From: Cytophagales bacterium
GTDB taxonomy: Bacteria > Bacteroidota > Bacteroidia > Cytophagales > UBA9547
Length of the DNA: 64,000 nucleotides
Direction: 5' to 3'
NCBI GenBank assembly: GCA_013297755.1
Contig: JAAFIH010000003.1
Coordinates: 136,272-200,271, forward strand
The position numbers and the translations under genes were made by a program. Below the pieces are notes generated by a model. That model was given only the letters and a program-made list of their open reading frames with translations, made no database searches and was not told the DNA's origin. Positions 35,730-42,957 of this stretch are shown piece after piece; position 1 is the first letter of the stretch, and every line of letters begins with the position of its first letter.

Positions 35730-38393
35730 ATGTTGAACAAAAAATTACTATTTATTGTGCTATTTTTTAGCATCTATGGGGTATTTGCCCAAAAATCTCA
35801 AGGTATTGGCACAAATACACCCAATCCAAGAGCTGTTTTGGATATAAATGTAGAAAATTCTAGTACTTATCCACAAGGTTTTCTTATGCCAAGATTGACA
35901 ACAGCTCAAAGAAGTTCATTGGGTACAGTTGCTGGTTTAGCTATTGGCATGGCAGTTTATGACACCGATGACAAAAATTTTTATACCTGGAATGGCACAC
36001 TATGGAAATCTACAGGCTCAATCGTAAATACTATTATTGGAACTGGTGGAATTGTGGTAAGCAATGTGGGTGGAAATTTTACGATAAGTGGGGGGAGTCA
36101 ATGGATAAATTCTGGTTCTAGCATTTATTACAGTACAAGTGTAGGTATTGGTGGAATAAATACTGGATTATCAATATTAGAAGTTTTTGGACAAGTTTCT
36201 GCTACATCAGGTTTTTTAGGCACAGGATTAGTTAATGGTGGCAATCAAGCAGGTTTTGATTTTGTTGGTACAAATGAAGTTTCTTTGAGAACAGGTGGTT
36301 TATCTCGGTTAAGAATAAATAATATTGGTATAGCTTCATTTATGGGTTCTAATTTTGTAATGGATGGTGGTTTGCAAATAAAAACGCTTTCAACTACTGG
36401 CTCTGTACTTACTGTAGATGGTGCAGGAAATATAGGCATGGGGACGATTCAATTTGGTAACAATTATTGGTTGCCAAATGGAGCAACTATGATTTATACC
36501 AATAGCACAATAGGTATAAACACGACAAATAACCCTTATAATGATGCTTTAGTTGTAACTGGAAACGGAAAATTTACAGGTGTTGTAGAAGTTGGTGATA
36601 ATGCACCACTCAATGCACAAAAACACATGATTATGACTTATGATTACACTTTAAATTTGGGCAGAATCTTTGCTTATAATCAAGGAGTTGGACCTCAAGC
36701 TATTTTATTGCAACCAGATGCAAATCCTAATGCTTCAATTGGTATAGGTATTACAACTACTCCTACGGCAAGACTAGATATTAACGGAACAATTCGTTTT
36801 AGAAGTTTTAATACCTCTGGGTCTATCCTTACCGTAGATGGTTTAGGCAATGTAGGCATGGCAGCCTCAACTGCTTTTGGTAGCAAATGGAGTTTATCAA
36901 CTGGCTTTTCTCGTGATTTACTATTACCAAATGCTGTAAATTCGCAAACACCAACCATATATTTGAAATCTTTGTTAAGCAACACCACTGCTACCTCTGG
37001 TTTAATAATCGGAAACAGCGATGGCTATGAAGGTTCTATTTATTTTACAGCAGCATCGTTTAGTAGCTCAGGTTTCGACAGTGGTGGTAATTCTTTGAAT
37101 ATAAAAGGAGGCGCTTTTAGTGGGCAAGGAACAAATATTTTTGGAAATAGAGTAAGAATTTTTGGAGGTGGCCCTTTAAATCAAGACCCCGATTTAATAG
37201 TAACACCTTCAAATAAAGTAGGAATTGGTGGCGGATTTTTAGATCCCAATGGCACAACTGCGGCTAGTTTGTTTATAAAAACAAACTCTGCAAGTATTCT
37301 AAATTTCAAAGCTTTAGATTTAGTAAGCAATGGAAATAATGCCAACAATTCTGTTGATTTGCGATTTGGATTAGTAGGTGGTGGAAACATAACGGGCTCA
37401 CAAGCCGAAACTAGCTACCAGGCCAAAATTTCAGGTATTTTGAATGGTAATGGCAACAATGCAGGACATTTGGCTTTTTATACCAACGATGGTGTAGCCT
37501 CTGAAATTACCGAGCGTATGCGAATTCACTCTAAAGGAGCCGTTGGCATTGGCGTTAATACATTTACAGGTAACGAAGCCTTGCGTATAGGAGGATTAAA
37601 TCCAACTTCTCCACGTGGTTTAGTTTTTCCGTATGTAACTACTGCTCAAATGGTAGTGCTCACTGCACAATTAGGAGTTTTGGACGCTGGTATGATATTT
37701 TTTAATACAGACAAAAAAAATGTAGAAATTTGGGATGGAACGCAATGGCAAGGCAGAGATGGAGGTGGTGGTGGAAACAATGATTTTAATCAAACTTGGA
37801 ATATTTTTGGCAATAATAGCATTGGAGGTACAAATATGAGTGTAGCAGGTTTTGGCAGAATGGGCACAGCAGATAATTATGGCTTGGCTATACAAACAAA
37901 TAACCAAACACGTATTTTTGTGAATACAACTGGTGGGGTTGGTATTGGCTTTGCATCAAACGTAATGAAATCTACTTTACAAGTAAATGGCGACTTAGGT
38001 CTTGGTAATGGTACAGAAACTGGCAATAAACCTGTGGTGGTTTGGTTGAAAAATGCAGCTACTAATGCAAACCCTGATGATATTGTAGTAGTAGCCACTG
38101 GTGCTGGACAAGATGATTCATTTAATATAACAAATATTGCATCAAACAATGCCGCCATAGGTGTATTAATGGAAACATGCCCCAACGGAGCCGTTTGCAA
38201 AGTAGCAGTGGCTGGGATTGTAAGTGTAAATGTATCATCACTTTCAACTATCACCCGTGGGCAACATTGTGTAACATCTACAAATCCTGGATTAGCGGTA
38301 TCTACTGCTACACCAAATCCAGGAGCAAGTATAGGAGTGTTTTTACAAGATGCTGGAGGTGCTATTACAAAAGCTAGGGTTTTGTTGCGATAG
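35730..38393 (+). CDS. Large secreted fibre-like surface protein
   Basis: From the ATG at 35730 the protein has 887 residues: a signal peptide (LLFIVLFFSIYGVFAQ), the start block QGIGTNTPNPRAVLDINV and FLMPRLTTAQR common to Bacteroidota fibre proteins, a YDTDDKNFYTWNGTLWK motif that recurs near residue 650 as FNTDKKNVEIWDGTQWQ, many GIGINTT/VGIG beta-helix-like turns, and a C-terminal domain with METCPNGAVCKVAVAGIVSVNVSS. No T9SS tail is seen. It is probably a cell-surface or phage-tail-like fibre. The last 78 codons are duplicated at 40646-40882. The GTG at 35700 is a less likely start. Confidence 0.8.
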   Translation: MLNKKLLFIVLFFSIYGVFAQKSQGIGTNTPNPRAVLDINVENSSTYPQGFLMPRLTTAQRSSLGTVAGLAIGMAVYDTDDKNFYTWNGTLWKSTGSIVNTIIGTGGIVVSNVGGNFTISGGSQWINSGSSIYYSTSVGIGGINTGLSILEVFGQVSATSGFLGTGLVNGGNQAGFDFVGTNEVSLRTGGLSRLRINNIGIASFMGSNFVMDGGLQIKTLSTTGSVLTVDGAGNIGMGTIQFGNNYWLPNGATMIYTNSTIGINTTNNPYNDALVVTGNGKFTGVVEVGDNAPLNAQKHMIMTYDYTLNLGRIFAYNQGVGPQAILLQPDANPNASIGIGITTTPTARLDINGTIRFRSFNTSGSILTVDGLGNVGMAASTAFGSKWSLSTGFSRDLLLPNAVNSQTPTIYLKSLLSNTTATSGLIIGNSDGYEGSIYFTAASFSSSGFDSGGNSLNIKGGAFSGQGTNIFGNRVRIFGGGPLNQDPDLIVTPSNKVGIGGGFLDPNGTTAASLFIKTNSASILNFKALDLVSNGNNANNSVDLRFGLVGGGNITGSQAETSYQAKISGILNGNGNNAGHLAFYTNDGVASEITERMRIHSKGAVGIGVNTFTGNEALRIGGLNPTSPRGLVFPYVTTAQMVVLTAQLGVLDAGMIFFNTDKKNVEIWDGTQWQGRDGGGGGNNDFNQTWNIFGNNSIGGTNMSVAGFGRMGTADNYGLAIQTNNQTRIFVNTTGGVGIGFASNVMKSTLQVNGDLGLGNGTETGNKPVVVWLKNAATNANPDDIVVVATGAGQDDSFNITNIASNNAAIGVLMETCPNGAVCKVAVAGIVSVNVSSLSTITRGQHCVTSTNPGLAVSTATPNPGASIGVFLQDAGGAITKARVLLR

Positions 38394-38474
38394 AAAAGTA
38401 ATATTATATTAAACAGAAATTAATTTGAGATTTTCTTGTAAATTTTAACAGAGAAATACATTTGAAATTTACCC

Positions 38475-38499
38475 TTTGTTGGTGTTCTTTACCAACAAA
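38475..38499. repeat. REP-like hairpin TTTGTTGGT / ACCAACAAA
   Basis: Nine-base arms surround GTTCTTT. It differs at a single base from the reverse complement of 8306-8330. It lies 25 nt before the first Uma2 copy. Confidence 0.6.
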
Positions 38500-38524
38500 A
38501 CGTGAACCATATAAAAATCATAAA

Positions 38525-39109
38525 ATGGAACGCATTACCGACATATCGCAACTTGACATTACTAAGCAATATAGTTATGCCGATTACCTTACATGGTGGT
38601 TTGACGACAGGGTAGAGCTTATAAAGGGATTCATAAGAAAAATGGCTCCTGCACCAAACGATTGTCATCAAAAGTCATCGTTTAATTTTGCTTATGCTTT
38701 GGGTAAGTTCTTAAAAAATAAAAAATGCCAAGTTCGCTTTGCCCCCTAAGATGTGCGTTTAAAAAGAATCAAAGAAGATACAGAAATCACAACTGTGGTT
38801 CAGCCCGATATTTGCATAATCTGTAATCCCGATTTGATTGACAAAAGAGGCTGTAATGGTCCCCCAGATATTATTATTGAAATACTATCAGAATCTAACA
38901 GAAAACATGATTTGGTTACTAAATTTAATTTGTATGAAGAGGCAGGTGTGAGAGAATACTGGATTGTATATCCAGCAGACGAGATGATAGAAGTTTATCA
39001 TTTAGAAAATGAAAAATATAGATTAGATAAAAAATATTTAGAAGATGATATAATACTTGTAAAAACAATAGAGGGATTAAAAATAGACTTAAAAGATATA
39101 TTTTCATAG
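38525..39109 (+). pseudogene. Uma2-family endonuclease, broken by an in-frame TAA
   Basis: The ATG at 38525 opens a 195-codon frame of the Uma2 (DUF820, PD-(D/E)XK) family. Codon 75 is TAA (38747-38749), where the intact copy at 39253 has TAC (Tyr) in FAPYDVRLK. After the stop the frame continues with the nuclease core VQPDICIICNP...PPDIIIEILSESNRKHDLVTKFNLYEEAGVREYWIVYP, which is identical to the intact copy except for one residue. Residues 46-63 are diverged between copies. The likely history is tandem duplication followed by a point mutation. A restart at GTG 38753 could make the C-terminal half. Confidence 0.88.
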
Positions 39110-39252
39110 CTTTTGATAATTTCTACTGTATTTTGTGGCATACATCCCACAAAAATGAAAAGTGTTTTGTATAACAAACACCAATAAGAAGAATTATACA
39201 AATAATAATATAAATAACTAAAATAACTTTAATACGCCAAATATCGTAACAA

Positions 39253-39831
39253 ATGATTACCAATATTAATCAACTTGATTTTTCGAAGCAATATACATAT
39301 GCCGATTACCTCACATGGTGGTTTGACGACAGGGTAGAGCTAATAAAGGGATATATTAGAAAAATGGCTCCTGCACCGAGCAATGATCATCAAAGTTTAG
39401 GAAGTAATTTGCACAGAGATATTGCTTATTATTTAAAAAATAAAAAATGCCAAGTTCGCTTTGCTCCCTACGATGTCCGTTTAAAAAGAATCAAAGAAGA
39501 TACAGAAATCACAACTGTGGTTCAGCCAGATATTTGTGTAATCTGTAATCCAGATTTGATTGACAAAAGAGGCTGTAATGGTCCTCCAGATATTATTATT
39601 GAAATACTATCAGAATCTAATAGAAAACATGATTTGGTTACTAAATTTAATTTGTATGAAGAGGCAGGTGTAAGAGAATACTGGATTGTATATCCAGCAG
39701 ACGAGATGATAGAAGTTTATCATTTAGAAAATGAAAAATATAGATTAGATAAAAAATATTTAGAAGATGATATAATACTTGTAAAAACAATAGAGGGATT
39801 AAAAATAGACTTAAAAGATATATTTTCATAG
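39253..39831 (+). CDS. Uma2-family endonuclease, intact copy
   Basis: The 192-residue protein belongs to the Uma2 (DUF820) restriction-endonuclease-like family. The N-terminal part has YTYADYLTWWFDDRVELIKGYIRKMAPAP, and the PD-(D/E)XK core has the metal-binding Asp in VQPDICVICNP, Glu in IIIEILSESN and Lys in KHDLVTKFNLYEEAG. Members are abundant and expanded in cyanobacteria and some Bacteroidota; their biological role is not established. It is the downstream copy of a 728-bp tandem duplication, and its neighbours are decayed genes. Confidence 0.88.
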   Translation: MITNINQLDFSKQYTYADYLTWWFDDRVELIKGYIRKMAPAPSNDHQSLGSNLHRDIAYYLKNKKCQVRFAPYDVRLKRIKEDTEITTVVQPDICVICNPDLIDKRGCNGPPDIIIEILSESNRKHDLVTKFNLYEEAGVREYWIVYPADEMIEVYHLENEKYRLDKKYLEDDIILVKTIEGLKIDLKDIFS

Positions 39832-40013
39832 CTTTTGATAATCTTCACTGTATTTTGTGGCATACAGAACATAGATAAATAAAGTATTTTTTGTGCCTCA
39901 AACCAAAGAATAAATTCAAAATAATACGTTGTTTGTGTAATATTTAGAAATAAAAAAACACTAAAAATGATAAACTAAACTAAAATATAAAATTATTTAA
40001 CTATATTTATTTC

Positions 40014-40183
40014 ATGCCAGTTATTTCTATTTTTATGGGATTAATATTTTAATGTACTTCTATGAATATAAAGAACATTCTGTTTCTCATATTCATATAG
40101 AAATTCACAAACATGAACTATCGGCAAATTGGAAACTCGCTGTAGAAGAAAGTATGGTATTTAAAATTAATGGCTTAAACTAA
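40014..40183 (+). pseudogene. Decayed DUF4160 gene
   Basis: The ATG at 40014 starts MPVISIFMGLIF, the typical DUF4160 N-terminus, but runs into TAA. After a frameshift the ATG at 40052 continues MYFYEYKEHSVSHIHIEI then HKHELSANWKLAVEESMVFKI and stop. The middle of the domain, normally about 30 residues between HIHIE and the HKxEL helix, is missing. The 3' end overlaps the DUF2442 start (TAATG), the normal pairing of these two families. Three lesions (frameshift or stop, deletion) indicate a dead gene. Confidence 0.75.
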
Positions 40184-40612
40184 TGAGAACGATAACAGCA
40201 TATAAAGAAATTAATCGTTTACTAGGGCAAACGCATTTAAAAATATTATAGGATAAAATAGTAAAATATTACTAAAAAATAATGTTTTTTAAATAGTTAA
40301 ATGTAAAGTCCCTCCCTTTGGATTCTGCGAAATCGTAGCAGAAATTAGATTTAGGGTGGGGTTATTAAAATAATAGGTAATTTTTATTTAAAATATCTTA
40401 AATGCGTTTGTCCTGATCGTTTACAGCTCATCTGCACATTTGATGATAACACAGTAAAAAAGATTGATTTGTCCCCCTATACCAATAGCGAAGTATTTGG
40501 TTTCTTAAAAAATACTACATCTTATTATATCACAAACGAAAAATATCATTTGGAATGGCACCCACACAATGCTGATCTAAGTGCAGATACCTTATGGCAT
40601 ATAGGGGTTTAA
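40183..40612 (+). pseudogene. DUF2442 gene split by a 193-bp MITE
   Basis: The first exon-like part reads MRTITAYKEINRL and is then interrupted at 40223. After the element and a duplicated ATCGTTTAC the frame resumes QLICTFDDNTVKKIDLSPYTNSEVFGFLK...YHLEWHPHNADLSADTLWHIGV. Deleting the element and one copy of the 9-bp duplication restores one uninterrupted DUF2442 frame of about 75 codons. DUF2442 proteins often pair with DUF4160 proteins in putative toxin-antitoxin-like units; that role is not proven. Confidence 0.85.
40223..40415. mobile_element. 193-bp MITE with 9-bp target duplication ATCGTTTAC
   Basis: The left end reads TAGGGCAAACGCATTTAA and the right end, inward on the minus strand, CAGGACAAACGCATTTAA. 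Direct repeats ATCGTTTAC flank it at 40214-40222 and 40416-40424. The interior has CCCTCCC/GGGTGGGG and TTCTGC/GCAGAA inverted repeats and no reading frame. It belongs to the same family as 3461-3802. Confidence 0.92.
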
Positions 40613-40645
40613 ATATGTATGTATTAGTTATAAATTTATATTTAA

Positions 40646-40882
40646 TTAGGTGTATTAATGGAAACATGCCCCAACGGAGCCGTTTGCAAAGTAGCAGTGG
40701 CTGGGGTTGTAAGCGTAAATGTATCATCACTTTCAACTATCACTCGTGGACAACATTGTGTAACATCTACAAATCCTGGATTAGCGGTATCTACTGCTAC
40801 ACCAAATCCAGGAGCAAGTATAGGAGTGTTTTTACAAGATGCTGGAGGTGCTATTACAAAAGCTAGGGTGTTGTTGAGGTAA
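40646..40882 (+). pseudogene. Duplicated 3' end of the large surface-protein gene
   Basis: From GGTGTATTAATGG onward the DNA is almost identical to 38159-38393, encoding GVLMETCPNGAVCKVAVAGVVSVN to KARVLLR and stop, with one amino-acid change (Ile to Val). Only the last ~78 codons are present; upstream is unrelated non-coding DNA. It has an ATG and could encode a 74-residue peptide without a signal sequence, but is better read as a duplicated gene tail. Confidence 0.88.
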
Positions 40883-40926
40883 TTTCGTAGAATGACACTT
40901 TTTTAGAATTTTCCACCCCAGTTATT

Positions 40927-40962
40927 GGCACACAAAATCACAAATATAGTTTTTTGTGTGCC
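40927..40962. repeat. Perfect 11-bp hairpin GGCACACAAAA / TTTTGTGTGCC
   Basis: Located between the duplicated surface-gene tail and the convergent hom gene, so it may act as a bidirectional transcription end, though neither side has a clean T tract. The 16-mer TTTTTAGAAGTTCCCT shared with 4360-4375 follows at 40981. Confidence 0.5.
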
Positions 40963-41009
40963 ATTAATCAATAAGTTGAATTTTTAGAAGTTCCCTAAAG
41001 AATCAAAAA

Positions 41010-42218
41010 CTATTTTTTTACTCCAACAACTTGTTTTCCAGTGTTTACCATAAACACATTTTTGTTTTCTAGCATAGTTTTGGCTTTTATTATTTCGCTA
41101 AGATTGGCTGTACCTATGATATAATTATGTTCTCTACCAAAATATTTATCAGAAATAGAAATGAATTTAAAATCGGCTATGTCGGCTTCTGTACTATATT
41201 TTAAGTATATTTCAATCTCTATTTCGTTGGTAAATTTTACTTTTTCGTCTTGCAAATATTTTTTATATTCATACCTGTAAGCGTAAGTCAAAGCCGAAAT
41301 ATCGCTAAGTACTGCCGAACCAGTAGGATGCCCACCTGCACCTTTTCCAAAGAAAAATTGCTTGTCTGCAAATGCAGCCTCTACTATCACACCATTGTTT
41401 TCGTTATCTACATCATATAGATAGTGGTCGTAATCTATAAATTGAGGCATCACAAACATACCCACTTGTTTGTCGGTAAGTTTGAGTGCTGTGGGTACCA
41501 ATTTTATTTTATATCCTTTTTCAAAAGCGTATTGGATAGCATATTTTGATAAATTTTGTATGCCATAGTTGAAAACTTCGGCTGGTTTCACAAAAAGACC
41601 ATAAGCATGAGCAGCTACAATACATAGTTTATATTTGGCATCAAAACCACCCACATCAGAAGTTGGATCGGTCTCGGCAAATCCTAAATCTTGAGCTTGT
41701 TTGAGAGCTACATCATAAGTAAGTTTTTCATTAAATATTTTTGTTAAAATAAAATTTGAAGTACCATTAAATATGCCACATATAGAATGTAGCAATTCGT
41801 TGTCGTAATATTCTTCTAAATTTCTAATGATAGGAATAGCTCCACAAGTTGAGGCTTCGTACAATAGCGATACATTGTGCTTTTGTTGTAATTCTACTAA
41901 TTCTGGTAGGTGTTCGGCCAGCATTTTTTTATTAGCAGTTACTACATGTTTCCCATTTTTGAGAGCTGTAGTAACTATACGATAGGCTTCGTCAGCATCA
42001 TTAATAATTTCTACAACAACATCAACTTCTGGGTTATTAAGTATATCATCGGCATCGTAAGTAAAGTGAAAATCAGGAATTGTTCTTCTTTTATTTTTAT
42101 CTTTTACGCAAATCTTATACACATCTGCACGCATGGCTTTGGCTTTGTTGAGCACATCGTACAATCCTTGACCTACTACTCCAAAGCCAAAAAGGCCCAA
42201 TTTTATGTTCTTACTCAT
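41010..42218 (-). CDS. hom: Homoserine dehydrogenase
   Basis: The 402-residue protein has an N-terminal NAD(P)-binding fold (LGLFGFGVVGQGLYDVL), then VVEIIND, HVVTANKKMLAEH and the catalytic domain GIFNGTSNFILTKI ... QAQDLGFAETDPTSDVGGFDAKYKLCIVAAHAYG, followed by GKGAGGHPTGSAVLSDI. It reduces aspartate semialdehyde to homoserine for threonine and methionine synthesis. The C-terminal extension of about 70 residues is not a clear ACT domain. It is a monofunctional enzyme, with no fused aspartokinase. metY of the same pathway is at 26592. Confidence 0.95.
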   Translation of the reverse strand: MSKNIKLGLFGFGVVGQGLYDVLNKAKAMRADVYKICVKDKNKRRTIPDFHFTYDADDILNNPEVDVVVEIINDADEAYRIVTTALKNGKHVVTANKKMLAEHLPELVELQQKHNVSLLYEASTCGAIPIIRNLEEYYDNELLHSICGIFNGTSNFILTKIFNEKLTYDVALKQAQDLGFAETDPTSDVGGFDAKYKLCIVAAHAYGLFVKPAEVFNYGIQNLSKYAIQYAFEKGYKIKLVPTALKLTDKQVGMFVMPQFIDYDHYLYDVDNENNGVIVEAAFADKQFFFGKGAGGHPTGSAVLSDISALTYAYRYEYKKYLQDEKVKFTNEIEIEIYLKYSTEADIADFKFISISDKYFGREHNYIIGTANLSEIIKAKTMLENKNVFMVNTGKQVVGVKK

Positions 42219-42286
42219 CTATTATTGGTTGAAAATGTTGAATAAACTGTACACGCATGACATTTTTTCGCATACAAATCAAGTTT

Positions 42287-42294
42287 CAAAGGTA
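42287..42294 (-). promoter_or_regulatory. Putative -7 box TACCTTTG of hom
   Basis: Minus-strand TACCTTTG matches TAnnTTTG, 69 nt upstream of the hom ATG. Confidence 0.35.
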
Positions 42295-42387
42295 ATACTA
42301 TTATATTATTTTCAAATTATTTTTTTTGGATTGTTTTAATTTTTAGATTGTAGATATGAAACTTCTATTTAATGAAATAGAATATAC

Positions 42388-42482
42388 ATCAATATCGTTT
42401 ACATAAGAGACCTATTAACTTTCTCCTTTGGAGAAACACTAAGATAAAGGCAATAAAAAATGCCCAAGTAAACGTCATTGGA
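42388..42482 (-). repeat. Copy 3 of the ~95-bp palindromic dispersed element
   Basis: Ends ATCAATATCGTTTAC and GTAAACGTCATTGGA; internal hairpin TTTCTCC-ttt-GGAGAAA; inverted relative to the copies at 29141 and 50994. It lies between hom and the cytochrome c gene. Confidence 0.8.
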
Positions 42483-42553
42483 ATATATATAAAAATTTCA
42501 TTTAGTGTTTTAATCTAAGAGTAAAATATTAATGCATATTACTGAATAATTAC

Positions 42554-42904
42554 TCATTTTTTCTTTCGATATGTCAAAAAAGTGATAATCATGCCCAACT
42601 CATCTGGAGCGAGTTGTTCTTCTGTCATATTTTGCTCGTGTTGGGTGTTGGCAATGCGAATTTTGTATGCCTCGAACTGTTCGGCTGTAAAACTAGGAAT
42701 AATTTCACGCTTTTTTTCAAAGGTAGAATGGCATTTGGCACAATTGATACCATATAATATTTTGCCTTTTTCGCACTCAATCAAATAGGCTTCTTGCACG
42801 TGTGGTTTCATTTCGGCTGGAAATTCATAGTCTGATTTTTTAGCTTTTTGTGCAAATGAGATGATGCAAATGCTTGATAATAAGATAATTAATTTTATTT
42901 TCAT
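42554..42904 (-). CDS. Small secreted monohaem cytochrome c
   Basis: The 116-residue protein has a signal peptide (IILLSSICIISFAQ) and one haem-binding motif C55-A-K-C58-H59. A candidate axial Met lies in the segment after it (QNMTEEQLAPDELGMIITFL). It follows the MauG-type peroxidase gene by 53 bp on the same strand, so it may be that enzyme's electron donor, an inference from position. A perfect 15-bp hairpin separates the two genes. Confidence 0.85.
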   Translation of the reverse strand: MKIKLIILLSSICIISFAQKAKKSDYEFPAEMKPHVQEAYLIECEKGKILYGINCAKCHSTFEKKREIIPSFTAEQFEAYKIRIANTQHEQNMTEEQLAPDELGMIITFLTYRKKK

Positions 42905-42924
42905 GGTTCTATTTTTTTAAAGTT

Positions 42925-42957
42925 AGCGATACCATCGCTTTGAGCGATGGTATCGCT
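42925..42957 (-). terminator. Perfect 15-bp hairpin between peroxidase and cytochrome genes
   Basis: AGCGATACCATCGCT / AGCGATGGTATCGCT with loop TTG begins right after the peroxidase stop codon. There is no T tract after it on the minus strand (AACTTTAAAA), so it may stabilise the upstream message or weaken read-through and not be a full terminator. Confidence 0.55.

Noticed and set aside
38177..38377. Frame-shifted Cys/Ser-rich open frame within the surface-protein tail, also present at 40594-40866
   Set aside because: Out-of-frame reading of the conserved tail; the main frame explains the conservation.
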